Shown here: piece by piece, positions 42,480-55,565 of the stretch | Numbering within the stretch: position 1 is the first letter of the stretch | Layout of the letters: each line of letters opens with the position of its first letter | Origin: Rhipicephalus microplus | Taxonomy: Eukaryota; Arthropoda; Arachnida; Ixodida; Ixodidae | Direction: 5' to 3' | NCBI RefSeq assembly: GCF_043290135.1 | Contig: NW_027464588.1 | Location: forward strand, 7,634,001 to 7,698,000 | DNA length: 64,000 nucleotides | Program-made: the position numbers and the translations under genes | The notes under the pieces: generated by a model | The model's database searches: none | Seen by the model: only the letters and a program-made list of their open reading frames with translations | What the model was told of the DNA's origin: nothing

Positions 42480-44685
42480 ATTGTTACTCATTTCAGAATA
42501 AAACATAATTGTCGCTCTATTGGTGAATTTCAGCTTTCCATGCAATATTCTTTGTATGTTGCAATGCATTGCTATATAAGCCGTTGCTATGCTTTCCAAA
42601 AGTTTTTTTTCTTTCTTTTGTAAGAAGCAGAACTTCTTTTCTGCTCACAGCAATAAAAACGTTTACGTCAGTAAGCACAAGAGATGCACGATGCCGGTAA
42701 GATATAATATCATCGGGGAAGCAGTGCCATCTCTGTACTCGGTAATTCATCTGACTATTAGTATGCTGGAAATTTAGTAAAGTGTGGAGAACGTACCTTT
42801 GGTTTCAGCGCGAACAAAGACGATTACCTGGAAGACTTGGGAGAAACACTGATAGGAAAAGCTGCAACCTATATCACCAAATCCTATCTTGGCAGAACGT
42901 AGTCTCGTTATTGTGAGGAGAGAGCATGTGTGCCTGAAAATGGTTGACAAGTTGCTTCCCAGCGTTGCAAGGCGCCTTTCGTGGGGATTGCCGAAAATGG
43001 AATGATTCACGCGTCATTTTGCACTAAACAACGCGGAGGCTGTCGTGGGCAGGCATCCGTAATCGCAATATTCTTGTGAAACTTGTCCTGGGGAAAAGGG
43101 TGTGGTCAATTTTCCCTGCATGCCCCAGAGAGCGGTCCTACTTTTAAATTGTGAGTTTGTTATTTGAGAATTTTTAAAATTTCACTACTCTTAGCAGTTG
43201 ACAAAACAAATTGTTCTATTAGTTACTCAAAAGAAACCGGAGTTCCAATTTATCATGGCTGCGTAGGATTCGAAATTGTCACATGATGCTCGCTCCTAAT
43301 TTTTTCCCTCCACTTTTTATGCACCCATTAGAGAGCGCAAGTATAGTTTAAATCTTGCCTGCTCGCTTCTCCACGCATTTTGTTTACATTAAGGGTGCCG
43401 TAAAGCAGAAAAAGGCATTGTCCAGCGCAAAGATGTCGATATTCACAGTTACTAAAGTAGAACATGGAGGGGGGGGAAGCCACACGTCGCCTATTTGTAG
43501 ATCATTTCGAAAATCACGTAGAGTGTAATTGATGAACAATGCCAACCCTAAGGCCGAGCCAGACGGAAGGGGCGCTAGACGAGTACGCATAGCTGCATAT
43601 AATTATTTTGAGCACTATTTACATCATCCCACGTTTTCTGACATAAAACTTGCTACTCAGTGTAACCCTGTATCTCTAAACTAAATCACAAAAAAACCCC
43701 AAAAATATTTGTATTGGCGTGACGGTGTCTTCCTTACATCTCAGTGCGCGACGCCATGAAGCCAACTTACACAATTTTATCAGAAAATTTAATATTTGTT
43801 TTACAAGTTGCGGACTGAGTAACTCAGTAAATCGAACTATAATTTCCACACTTAGCCAGTTAAACACATTCTGGTTCGATTGTGCCACGAAGACTGCAAC
43901 TTTGCGGTTTGCTATTTGCGCCGAAAGGTTGCTGTTCGAGGGCACGTATGACAAACCCAATCTATCTTAGGTGGTTTTTATATATTGTGCCGGTATTTTA
44001 TTTGAACAGTATCAATTACAGGTAGCGGAGGTGGTGGTGGAGAAATACAGCACCGGATGCCCCTTTTTATGACATCATAACAACTTTAGCTGTAAAAATG
44101 TGGGACAATGCTATAAGCCACTAATTTCACTTCGTGTTCCCTAAGTCTATGCCCCCAATCATTCGGCGTCATTGTTGCGGTAGTTACTGTTATAGTAGGT
44201 TTTGTATGATTCGTGTTTACAGCACAGCATGATAACGCAGCTGGATGCGAAAGTTCTGAACCATGCACCGACCACCAAAAGTTTTTTGTCCTACTAAAAC
44301 GTATTGGCCAGAGCACCGATGACACACTCGCAGTAAATCAGGCCAAAGACGAAGTAATTTCTAAATGCCGCCTTTTATCATTTCATTACATTGTTGTATG
44401 CTAAAAAGCAGTGGCCTGATGCGACATTTATACCCATGATTTGATCGTTTTTTCACTGGGTTACTGTAGACGATAAGCCTATTTTCAGCGATCATCAACA
44501 ATGTAACTCTTGAAGTTAGGCCAAATTCTTGAATACTACGTTCATAGCGTTAAAAATCTGGTTTCGCTTGTATTCCGGCTTTGGTGTCATTAGTTGGGCG
44601 CGAAACACTATAATCTTATGCGTGAACAAAAAATCAAGCAAGAACAAATGAAATAAATATCACACTATATCCACAGGGTAAAATA
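42480..44685. other. No gene recognised
   Basis: AT-rich, with a G-run near 43470. Short ORFs have no motifs. Confidence 0.45.
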
Positions 44686-44688
44686 TGA

Positions 44689-44711
44689 GTGGGGCGAAGC
44701 ATCCGTCCGTC
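44689..44711 (+). repeat. 23-bp match to the 18201-18223 minisatellite edge (inverted)
   Basis: GTGGGGCGAAGCATCCGTCC, plus three more bases, is identical to the reverse complement of 18201-18223. It is probably a fragment of the same dispersed repeat. Confidence 0.75.
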
Positions 44712-44859
44712 CGCTCCTATCACACTAAAGTACGCACCAGACGGATGAACAGTTTATCTATATAAAAACAACTTGCGCCATGTAGTGATATTATTTACAA
44801 GGACATATTTTTTTTTCAGTACTAAACCTGTTAAGCTTTGTTGTTCTTTTATACCTGTT

Positions 44860-45016
44860 TTTGTTCTTATAATGTGCACTATTTCTTGTTGGTTCTTTCA
44901 CTGATCCATGTAACCACCATTTTTCCGCTTTTTCATTATGTTGTGTTAAAAATGTAACCCACTTCCCTCAGTAATGCCCTCGGGCCCTGTGGGTATAGAA
45001 ATGAATAAATAAACAA
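44860..45016 (+). mobile_element. LINE 3' untranslated end
   Basis: A Thr/Ser-poor, pyrimidine-rich stretch runs into CCCTCGGGCCCTGTGGG and ends in ATGAATAAATAAAC, a polyadenylation-type tail. It looks like the 3' end of a CR1/Jockey-like LINE. There is no coding part here. Confidence 0.5.
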
Positions 45017-45099
45017 TTATACACACCAGGCCACCTAGTGAGCAATTCATAAACTGGAAGTGACTACATACACACTATATACAAACGGATGAGGGACCA

Positions 45100-45205
45100 A
45101 CCCGCGCCCTAAGAAGCTTGGCCTCTAGAAAATTCTGTGTCAGAAAAAGGATCGAACCCGAGGCGTTAGCGTGGCGAGCGTATGTTCGACCACATGGCAA
45201 CGCAC
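45100..45205 (-). repeat. tRNA-like sequence, probable SINE head (minus)
   Basis: On the minus strand ATGTGGTCGAACATACG precedes CTCGGGTTCGATCC, which fits the B-box consensus exactly. No matching acceptor stem was found, so a functional tRNA is unlikely. Confidence 0.45.
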
Positions 45206-46820
45206 TTGCTTGTAAATACATTCAGAAGAACTTCTTCTACTTGAAAATGCAGGCGAAGGAACACGTTCTTTATAAACACACGCATCCTGTATACATGTTT
45301 CACAATGCAACATAAAATGTTAAATTAATAATGCGTGGTACAAGCGTTTGTTGCCATCGGACTTCAGAACAAGCGATTATCATTATTGGTTGTGTAAAGC
45401 CGGTAACCCACTGAAAAAGGCACAAAGCTACTGCTCCTGTTCCCTTCAGGCGATGTATATAGTGAGTGCATGGCAAGTTCGTAAAGGATTGATGCAATAA
45501 ATGCTTGAAGTGTGCTCTAGGAACAGGTTATTACGTTCACTTTCTGAATTCGGCACTTTAGGCCCCTTAATCTGTTCCCCATAAGTGATGAACTCTGATA
45601 TGCAGCACGAACACATAGTTCACTTTTGCTTTTTCAATAAAAGAAGGATGTAAAAAATTCCCAAAGCCCTCATTCCGCCGAGAAAATTGGATTTTAATCA
45701 CAGCTTTTTTCATCATTGAGCCTAGAAGCCTACGTCTTGTGCTTCAAATGTTTGAAACCCTGCTTCCTTTCACTTTCATTCTGGAAATGACGACATGAAG
45801 CTGTGTTCATTTGGTCAAAATTATGAAAATAAATTATGTGCGCAGTGCGGTGGAATGAAATTTTCGAAGTTTAACAGCCCGTGGTGGTGTTACAAGAACT
45901 TAGTAAGCTTGTATTGAATACAGTCGGGGCATATAAGGGCTTCTAAAAAAAAACGTAAGTCGCTGTTTCAACAACTGCGCGAAGTTGATGAGTGTGGATT
46001 TCCTTTAATAATTGTAATGATAATTAGCTTAGAAATACTGGCTGTGGGTATCAGTGAAAAAACATGGTTGGTCTCTACGGGATAGCAATCCGTATAAAAT
46101 GAAATTAAATCGTGTTCTGAGAAGGCAGATATAACGTTTACTGTGCACTGATATAAGACAGTTGGTATAATATGTATAGTTGTTTGGTGCCTATATCTCC
46201 GGTTAGTGTCGATGCACACGCGTTCACGCGTGGTAGTGCATCTTTATTGCTATGAGAAACATTCGTGATTTTTGATGAAACGAATCCTTCTGGTAGCTGT
46301 GACAGTCAGCGCTAGTGTGTAACCAGAGAGAAACGTTGGACAACCCGAAAAGTGTCGCTGAATACACGAAGAACATGGGCTATAGTTGCCATTCTGCGGC
46401 ACAGTAAAGTGTGATTTAATACCACGGTCAAACTCGAGGGAAGCGCTAAGCGCGCCCGACCACTGGCCGCGATTTTGCTCGAACCAAGTGTAGCGAATTA
46501 CGCTGTCTTACAGCCTGGTGAGGGTGAGGCAGGCGCACGTTGGAGAGCTATGTGTGGCTTAAGTAGACGCTTGTAGCGAGGCTGACGCTAGGGCTATGTA
46601 ACGGTCTCGTGGTGTGTGGAGGCGTTCAGAAAAGTGCACTTTTCTTGATAACGCACCGAATGGGGGACGCCTTACAACTCGCGTCGAAGGCGGAAAACAT
46701 TCATTTCATAATAATGATGAATCATTTTTCTTCATTGCTTTAAAGGGCCACACCACTCCACTGACCAAGCACTGCGAGACAAAAATGTGGGATATAAAAA
46801 GCGCGTTTTTGAAGCCGAAA
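45206..46820. other. No gene recognised
   Basis: AT-rich to about 46400, then a GC-richer stretch (46430-46700) without a clear ORF. Confidence 0.4.
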
Positions 46821-46827
46821 GACTAAG

Positions 46828-46985
46828 CAGCCATGGCGCTGTGGAAAGCGTGCTGGGAATCTGTTGCTGCGGTCCGAAAGGTCGTCGGTTCAATGCCCCT
46901 TGACAGAACATTTTTGTCCTTGACATATGAAGACCAAAAGTTTTTGACGGCATTTCCGCGACGGAAATACGTAACTCAATTTTTA
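46828..46985 (+). repeat. tRNA-like SINE
   Basis: CAGCCATGGCGCTGTGGAAAG is followed by GGTCGTCGGTTCAATGCC, an A-box/B-box pair at tRNA-like spacing. The unrelated body continues to GCGACGGAAATACG. Part of a GACGGAAATACG motif recurs near 11979, next to another retro-tail, suggesting a second SINE family. Confidence 0.45.
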
Positions 46986-46989
46986 GTGT

Positions 46990-47950
46990 AACTTGGCACA
47001 AAACAGTCATTGTTAAAAAAGCGGAACGCAGGTTTCATGCCACATTATCACAAGCCAAGACCAACTTTTTCAATTAAATGTCTCAAGTGTGGTTCTTTTA
47101 TGTTTTTGAGTTTGATATTTTATAAGCGTTCTGAAGCACTTAGCTTGTGCTGGACACGTTTCCTGGGTTTCCTACTTCTTTGTCGTTATTTATTTCGTTT
47201 GTGCGATTAAGAACGGATTCGAAATAACTTGATCACTCTGTAAAACCAGCAAGGACTGTTTTAATTCTATGAGGTTAGAAATTCATATAAACTATTTGAG
47301 ATTCAAAAGTATGAAGTTCTTTGTTCGAAATGTGCTTTCTCAATAAAAGGCACTTTTTAGTTGATAGTCACTATGTCCCATTTTTACTTTTGCTTATTTC
47401 TGTAAATATTTCAGGAGGTGTCAACTAAGAAGTGGGTTACAATAAATGTAAGAACTATCAACATCACATAATCAATATTTTAATGCGTACTGCGTGGCCT
47501 CAACTTTTGCGATGGCAGATGGGCTAGAATTATAGGCGATGTTGAACACCATGCCATTACCGTCTTGGGCCGTTGGAGGAATAAAAGAAGGTGGTAGCGT
47601 ATGTGTGAAGACGAACTACGATTAAAGATCGACCTACGTAATGTGATATGCCTTATTGTTGATATTTATGTGGTGCACAATTTAGTAAGCTCTGCTACAA
47701 TATATGAAGGAATGTTAAGCGGGTGTAAGTGAAGATTTGGAGGTATTTGTATACCAGATTGTTTTTAATTACATTACGCTTTGAATCTAAGAGAGATTGA
47801 TCCAGATGAAACAATTCTCGAAACCTCCATGATTCTTGCGTAAAAGTTATAAAAAATGCCAATTCTTCGTCTATATTGTCATTTTTGTCTAATTATTGTG
47901 TTGTAAGGCGATGTTATTGTGTTGTCTGGCATGTTAGGCCACTTTTTTAT
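46990..47950. other. No gene recognised
   Basis: AT-rich. No motif in either strand beyond short ORFs. Confidence 0.45.
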
Positions 47951-47954
47951 TGTT

Positions 47955-49620
47955 GCCAAAAGAATTCGACTACCCACAAATAGAATGCAAAACAATACCC
48001 TAGCTCGACGTTCCCATCACAAAGTCTGAAGTTCTGGAAGCATTACACTACCTGAACAGTCGATCGGCCCCCAGTCCTGAAATGATAAGCAACCGCCTGT
48101 TGCGGAATTCAGAAGACCAAGCCATCATATTACTCACAAAAGGCATTAACCACATGTGGGAAACCGGTGAGGCACTCGAATAATGGCGCACGGTCACGCT
48201 AGTCTTTCTCTAAAAGCCAGGCAAACCTCAAAACTTCGACAATCTACGCCCTATCTCCCTCACCTCATGTATAGAAAAAACAGCTGAACGTGCCCTCTGA
48301 AACCGTGTATCACGTTGCATAGAGGATCACGACCTCTTTTCATTAAACATGGTCGGGTTCCGTCCGCACGTATCAACACAAGACGTCATGCTATTACTAA
48401 AGACGCATATTCTTTGATCCAAAAATGAGAGATTACTTGTGGCATCCTCGCCCTAGAACTCACTAAAGCATTCGACAGCGCCTCCCACCACTTTATACTG
48501 GAATCCATTGACAGCATTTGTGCCGGTAAAAGATTACAGGTATACATGCGTTCTTCCCTACAAGACCGAAAGGCCAACGTTCGAATATCGTAACTTACAT
48601 CCGACACATGCATAAGGCTCAAACGGGGCACCACAAGGGGCAGCCATTTCTCGACTCCTTTATAATATAGTAATGAAGGGACCGCCTGACAAACTTCGTA
48701 ACATCCCTAGCATGAACCATGCTATGAACGCAGACGACAACACCATATGGTGCCCGGGAGGCTCCTTGGTGGAGTTAGAGCAGGCCCTTCAAACCACTCT
48801 CGATAACAGAGAAGCCTACCTCAAGAACACTAGACTGCGACTGTCACCCATGAAATCAGTGTTGCTGTTATACCGGTCATCTCGCCAAGGCGTTCGTAAT
48901 TAAGCACCCTATATGAAATACCCGTAGCACTACATGCCAAAGACGGGCAATGAATACCTCGCGCGGACTCTATATGCATTCTCGGCCTCCTAATCGAGGC
49001 CACTGGCTGCCATGCATGAACAATACCAATAAACCGCAAAAAGCGAAAAACATGCTCCGACTGATTCAGCGAGTCTTGGGTCGCAAACGAGGCCTTTTAG
49101 AGGCCACCCTTCTGCGCATATACCGCGCGTTCCTGATGAGCAACATCAATTACATGGCTTCTGCCCACAACTGGACAAAAGTGGAAAAGATAAAAGTAAA
49201 CACGCTCATGCGCCAAAACATTAAACAAGTCCTTCGTTTACCTCGAAACACGAGTACTTCTCGTCTCGACTAACTAGGCACGCAGAACAGCGACGATGAA
49301 GTGATCGAGGCCCAGACCACGGCCCAAGTGATCCGTCTCTCCTCCTCCAGGGCAGGCCGCCAACTTCTAAGCGAGACTGGCATGCCTCCGCATCCCTACC
49401 TTAAACGTGCAGTAATCATTCCCAGAGCTGTCCACGCCACTTACATGGTAAACCCATTTCCGCGGAATGTTGGCTCGCAACACAACAAAGGCAGACGCCT
49501 GGCCCGCGTTTGCGCAATCCTCAACCGTACCACTGCTAATCGCAATTCTGCCGTCTTCGTTGATGCGGCGCAGTTCAATAACTCCTCCATCTTCGCAAAT
49601 ATACTCTGTTCCAGAAGTTT
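47955..49620 (+). pseudogene. I/Jockey-type LINE reverse transcriptase (LINE-B), degraded
   Basis: Readable blocks in changing frames: ALHYLNSRSAPSPE, NLRPISLTSCIEKTAERAL, MVGFRPHVSTQDVMLLL, TKAFDSASHH, LRLSPMKS and MASAHNWTK. These follow RT order, with a thumb region after. Near 49548 AVFVDAAQFNN looks like the start of an RNase H domain. Stops and frameshifts are frequent. After about 49620 the text no longer fits, and the RNase H continuation resumes at about 55600. Confidence 0.75.
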
Positions 49621-49639
49621 CGTGCAGGATTGTGGAAGC

Positions 49640-51360
49640 TACAGGCCTTTACAACCAATCAGGAGGGCGAGCACATCTAAGTGTATTCTTCAGCGCCCTG
49701 TGGCCTGCCAGTGGCGAGCGCTGCCCCGAAAGCGACAAGAGCGTCTCGGGACAATCTGCAACTGCGCAGTGATACCAGCTGTAATTGTAAATGTGTTGAA
49801 ATGTTCTCCTCGGCCCCTTTAAACTACGCGTCTTAAAGATACTTGCATGTAGACTTTGAGGGATAGAGTTCAGCGGCTCATATTTTGGTGGAAAATGACG
49901 CACTAAGCAAACTGAATACGAAAGCACCACGCTTTATCAGATTTCGTATACGAATGCCTATGGGCATGCGAAGGGCCACTCGCGTTCATACAAAATCATA
50001 GCACTATTTCCAGTGCTTTACTTGTCTCTCTCTGAGTGGTGTAAGAATAAGCAAGCCGCCGCACTTGTGCACACATCACGTCCTAATATGCCGCAGATTT
50101 CTCGCTGGGCGTGCAGGATTCGCTCCGAGGAACTCAAGCTGAATGGTATTGCGTCAAACGCGATCTCCTGCCTGTGAAGATCTCACCGATTGGCTTGTCA
50201 CCTGCGAAATCTTGGTGCCGTGAGTCGTCTGATCGACTGTGCCTCGTAGCCCTCGCCAATCGGCGTGTCGTCCGTCATCTCCGGTGCTGTGTAGTGCTCG
50301 CCAGACCATCGCAATCGTCCTTGATCTCCTCTGACCGTTTCCATCTTTCCTGTCTTCTCTAATTTGCGCGTTTTCTTCTTACTATCATCCTCTACTTTCT
50401 TTATATCTCTTTCACTGCCCTTCTGCCACCCATCCCTCTGCCGACATGCTAAGGTGCCCTCGTAAGGAGAGGCAGTTACGGGCTGGCACAATTTTTTTCA
50501 TTTACTTTTGATAACCACTAAGAGAGAGGAGTGCAGAATCACGCAGTCTAATGCTGTATAAGTAAATAGACCTTATGCGTTCGCTACGCTACGAATAACA
50601 GACGCGTAGCGTGTGTGGTGCTTGTGCCTGTAACGTCCACGCGGGGCGCGTTGCATTTACGATTGTGATTGCTCCGGAGTAATCAAGCTAGACGGCTATA
50701 CAATGAAAGTGACCTGCTCGATACGCGGTGCAACACTGATTGTGTCATGCTGTGTGCACTTAAGACTGCACTTGTCACTTAAAATAGTAGTTTGCAAATA
50801 GGTGTTCTGAGTGTTATAATGTACGCGTAAACAGTGTACTGTGATAGCAAACAGTGCAGATTCATGTGATGCAATAAGACAGCTGGCTTAATATAAATAT
50901 TATGAGCCGTCATTTTTATGTGGGCAATGCCATAAAACTTAAGTGGGGAGGTTTGGTGGAGATGTGCCCGTTAAATAAATAAGGTTTGTGAGTTGCTCTG
51001 ATCAAGCTGTCGGAAATAAATATTTTTAATGCAGCAATTGTTGAAGAAAATGATCTCCATCTGCCGCTTTAGGCCCACATTTCCACCCATGGTAGACTAC
51101 TTGCGATCCCAGTACTACAAAAGCTTCTCGGGTGGTGATCTTTATTCTCGTAAGCTGCGTGAGTTCACTGTAACAGGAACTTAAGCTCTTGGAATCGGAC
51201 GAGTTGTTTCATGCTTGTTAACAGACACTGAGGCACGACTTAGACGAATACAGCAGACACATAGATGCAAATGAGCCCCGGTTTCCAGTTGTTTTTGTTT
51301 AAAACTACAATCAACACATTACACAATGCATCATATATTATGAAAGATTAGTTAAAAACG
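49640..51360. other. Unassigned, with a pyrimidine-rich tract
   Basis: 50330-50450 is strongly CT-rich, like LINE untranslated regions. The remainder is AT-rich. ORF 49301-49822 overlaps the LINE-B end. Confidence 0.4.
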
Positions 51361-51365
51361 AAATT

Positions 51366-52050
51366 TACTTCTACTAGGGCTCATTTGCCATCTGTCACAC
51401 CACTTGGTTGTTTTCGTTAGAGTGCTATTGATTGTAACGAAGTACTCATTGTTGTGTATTTCCTGATATATTATACAATCGTCTGCGAAGAATTCAGTAC
51501 GCGTTGTTATGTAATTATTGAAAATTCAAAATAACGGCGAGCCCATTATTGAGCCCTGTGGGATGCCTGAAGTCACTGGCACAGGAGAAGTAAGATGTTT
51601 TCGAGAATGACAAATTATGATCAATCAGATAAAAAGCTATTTATTCATGCAGTGATGAGACCACCAACAAATCACAGCAGTAATTTTGGCAAATATTTTG
51701 GTATGGCACACACATTCAATTGCTTTACTGAAGTCTAATAGAAGTGCGCCTGTTTGATTATGGTCGTTAATACCAAATGCGAGATCATGAACCACCTCTG
51801 TACGCTGAGTGACTGTCGATAAGCCTCTTCTAAAACTATGTCGAACATCAACCAGAATGTTTTCTTCGAAATATGTGGTTATGTTCTCGAGTGAAATGCG
51901 CTCCAAAACTTTACATGATGTGCTGGTAAAGAAAATTGGTCTGTGGTTGGATGGTACATTAGTTTCTCCTGACTTACGGATTGGTAACAGTATTTGCGAT
52001 CTTCCAATATGCAGGTTGGTTGGACGTCGAAGGTAACTTATTTTCTTCAA
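51366..52050 (-). pseudogene. CR1/Jockey-type RT fragment, minus strand
   Basis: The minus strand reads VPSNHRPIFFTSTSCKVLER, HSFRRGLSTVTQRTEVVHDL and LLDFSKAIECV (motif A, damaged). It then reads VPVTSGIPQGSIMGSPL and FADD at 51478-51489 (motif C). This is RT order. It spans 413 nt of open frame followed by stops. No endonuclease part or 3' end was found. Confidence 0.75.
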
Positions 52051-52059
52051 GTCACTTCC

Positions 52060-53590
52060 TGCAAGTCAAAGCTGACTTGCAGAAAAGAAATAACTTTCAA
52101 CATCAGCCCTACCTGCACATTGCAAGGTCGCTAAATTGCACCGAACCATAAATATTTGTAAGTTTACTGTGAAGTCACTCTTACCCTACTTTTTCAAAAA
52201 AATAATCACAAGTAAGATGAAGTTTGTGTACGATTTTTGACTGGGTGTATTCACTGTGAGCCAACGAGGATTGTATTTTATACGTCGAATATAACACGCG
52301 AAGTAATTCGCCAAATATGGTAATGACTTCGAAAAACTAAATTAATTACGTCTCAGTGTTGCTTCCTCTTTCACGGCATCTTTTTGAGTGATCGTACACA
52401 AAGAAGTAGAGTTCACATATGTGTAAAATGTGCCTGAACGGGCTACATCACTCGACTATTAGGTAAAATAGGAATGTTCTTTCATTACCAAAATATAATT
52501 TTGTCAACAAGCAAGCATTCAGAAAAAGGCTTGATTCCCAGAAAACTTGCAATGAGACCAAGCACAATTCGACGTTTACTGATTGCATGCGAGCCATTTA
52601 CTGTACATCCTAGTTTGAGACATCATTAAAAAATCGGACAACAAAGTAGAACATAGATGCAGCGCCAACTAGCAAGTGAGTCTTCATCATTGCCTAACCA
52701 GCAATAAACAGCAAATAACAAACATGCAACGTCACTGAAATAGCACTGCTTATTTAAACTGTGCCAGTGCTACGCCTGTGTGTTTTACATTATTGTCCCA
52801 CTAGGTTTACTGATGCCCTGCAGTAGTGGCACTGCGCACGATGTTCCGCTTAGTTGTGGTTAGTGTGCATATCCCACTTCAGGTGTTAAATAAATGTACG
52901 CCTCAAGGAAAGCCACACTTCATTATAGCATCCCCCCTTCTCATTTACCTAGCCATTGTCACACCTGTGTTTGCATACATGTAGTTTTTCAATGGTTCCA
53001 CTGTTATGATACACGAATGGCAAGGGATGCAATAAATAGCTTAGGTTTTTTAAACCTAAGCTGTAGAGCTCTACAAAAGCACATTCTGTCCTTCAATTGT
53101 GTAAGATGTTGAGGGAAAATTGAATGCACATATTTAGTGCCCCCCAAGTTTACCAGTACCTACATGCTTGCACCTTCAGGCTATTTGTTTATTTTGTGCC
53201 AACATTGTAATGTGATAAGTTCAGTTATTCTTCCAGCTAAGAAAAAACATGAGCACTCAAAGGCCATCTTACTTATTCTCAACTAAACATTACTGTAGTC
53301 ACACCATCTGCAACGTCTCCAAAGTTTTCATCTTCAATGTCACTATCAAAAAAACAAAGAAAACGAGGTCTTAAATTTACACTTCTTTCCTCATTCATAG
53401 CGAGGGTCTCGTTTTGGCACACTTGGTGCCTTCAGGTAGTATGGAAGGGATAATTGGTCAGCTGCGAGCTTGTAATGAGATCAAGTGCTGCGTGACACCA
53501 AACAGGCAGGCTCGTCCTCATGGCAACACATGGTGCTGACCGACGCTCCCGTGTTTAATGCACATATATACTTTTTAAAAAGTGGACGGG
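52060..53590. other. No gene recognised
   Basis: AT-rich. ORF 52894-53112 has no motif. It contains the hairpin at 53038-53062. Confidence 0.45.
53038..53062. repeat. Perfect 11-bp hairpin with TTT loop
   Basis: AGCTTAGGTTT and AAACCTAAGCT flank TTT. Confidence 0.8.
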
Positions 53591-53690
53591 GGGATGACCC
53601 CATCGTAGCTTAGTAATAGAGCATCGAATGCCTTATTCGAAGATTGCAGGTTGGGTCCCTGTCAGTGACAAGTTATCTTCTCGTCCACTG
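53591..53690 (+). repeat. tRNA-like sequence (possible SINE head)
   Basis: CGTAGCTTAGTAATAGAGC, then CGAAGATTGCAGGTTGGGTCC, gives D-arm-like and T-arm-like text at tRNA spacing, including a 5-bp anticodon-arm-like pair. B-box bases are altered (GGTTGGGTCC). It is an eroded tRNA or a tRNA-derived repeat. Confidence 0.45.
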
Positions 53691-55116
53691 TTCTTTCTTT
53701 ACATTTAACTTTGCAATTACTTTTATTATCATCCCCAATGCCTTCTTGGGCATCATTGTCTAATAGTTCTCATTATTATTGTGTCTAACGCAGCTTGTTC
53801 ATTACGTATGGCTTTGCCAATTGGCATGTGTGATTGTAAGACACGCCAGTATACCAAAGAACTTTTATATGTTTTTATATGACTTCTGCTATCAACTTGG
53901 GCCACTTAACATCAGCATGTGGAAATGTCAAAATGAATCAACGTGATGCCAACTTGTTATTGTCACCATTATTTATGCATACTTTAGGGCCTCTGCTTCA
54001 CTAATGCATGAAGGGGGCCTTAATTAGAAGAATTGAAGTTCATAATAAATAAAGTAAAAGCAATAAAATTTAGAGGGACACACATGGTGAAACATGGCAA
54101 CTTAACCATCGACAAGACATGTCGTCACAAGCAATGAGCACAATGGAATGGAAGGTATGGATCACTAAAAACAAACCAAAATCCCTTCAAATGTTGCCTG
54201 GGTGGGAAAATGATGTAATTACGCAGTCATAATCCAAAAGCAACTCAATTGAGCTTGCACACTTGTACAATAAGGTCGTTTCATAATTATGGTATAAATA
54301 CAAATAATGAAGCTTCCAATCTTCTTTCCTTGTAGGTGATGACCGAGAGGCATCCTACATATAAGGGCACAACTTGTTCACTTTGGTAATGGTGCTTAGC
54401 AAGCGTGCAGCCATTGGAAAAAGTTGCATGAATGACCACATACATGAAAGACTGGTGCTAAGTGGTACACGTGATCCTCTTAAAATCCCAAAAGTATATT
54501 GTGATAAGAGCACGAAAACATGCCAGGAGCACGAATAATTTCGAAACCCATTCCTATTCTTTCATCAGGTGAAGCAAGATCTCTCTTACAAACCTGTGAC
54601 AATGCACTCCTCCGCATCTAAAACGGGGATCTACTTGGTGTTATAAGGTCGTCTTCTCATTCGCATTCAAGCACTGCGACATTATTGTTAAGGAATTACC
54701 TCAGCATTTTGCACTTCACTACCATTATGCATGGATCCCGTAAGTAAAGAGTATTACCAATAGGGACATCGCTGCTGATTGTCTCCTGACAGCCTAAGCA
54801 AACTCCTTTCAGTCGAACTGGAAAGTCCTGAGAAGAGTGATTGTAAAGACAACAGCAGGCAAAACAGCAGTGGTCAGCTTGCTTCAAACCAGCCATTACA
54901 AAATTCTAACAATGATTAGCAAACTAAATCATAATGTCTGTATTTTACATAAACTGTTTTCTTGCTTTTCAATACTGGAGAATGCATGTGTTTCTCACAT
55001 AAAGACAGCAATTTATGAAAGCAGGATATGAGGATGTGTACCTTAAACCAAAGAAGAAAGTGCAACCCGATGATGAACTACTTCGGACGTATGATACACG
55101 AAATAAACAGCAATCA
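53691..55116. other. No gene recognised
   Basis: AT-rich, with retro-tail-like ATAATAAATAAAG near 54044. ORFs are short. Confidence 0.45.
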
Positions 55117-55455
55117 TATGACGCATGAAAAACACAGAGGCGACAAGAGATGACTTTAGAGTAAATATCACAACAGTGTCTGCACTTCGATGCTTCAGCT
55201 TTGAAGTACCCACTACTAACTTCATGGTAATAATTAAAACATACAGCACTGGGTGCTGTAGCTGTATTCGCCATGGGGCACAACAACTGTATGACATGCG
55301 AAGAACACAGGAATGACACGAGATGGCTTTCAGGTAAATCGCACAACACTGTCCCTACTTCGACAATTCAGCTTTGAAGTTATCATTGCGGCAGTGATGG
55401 GATCAAAAGACACACCACTGGGAGCTGTAGCTGTAGCTCTAGCCGGCAAAGGGCA
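55117..55455 (+). repeat. Two diverged tandem units of about 170 bp
   Basis: TATGACGCATGAAAAACAC (55117) and TATGACATGCGAAGAACAC (55290) begin similar units, with further matches TCAGCTTTGAAGT and ACTGGG(T/A)GCTGTAGCTGTA at the same relative places. The period is about 173. It is perhaps a remnant of a satellite-like repeat. Confidence 0.65.
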
Positions 55456-55565
55456 TGGCAGTCGTGAGTGATTTTAGCTGAAACTAAAAATCCTCCGACG
55501 AGAGCACTTTCAAAAGTCATGAGGACAAACAACGGGCTACGCATATGGGGCACTACATCTCGCTT

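Noticed and set aside
45100..46985. Functional tRNA genes
   Set aside because: Only A- and B-box-like text is present; acceptor and other stems do not close, so these look like SINE heads.
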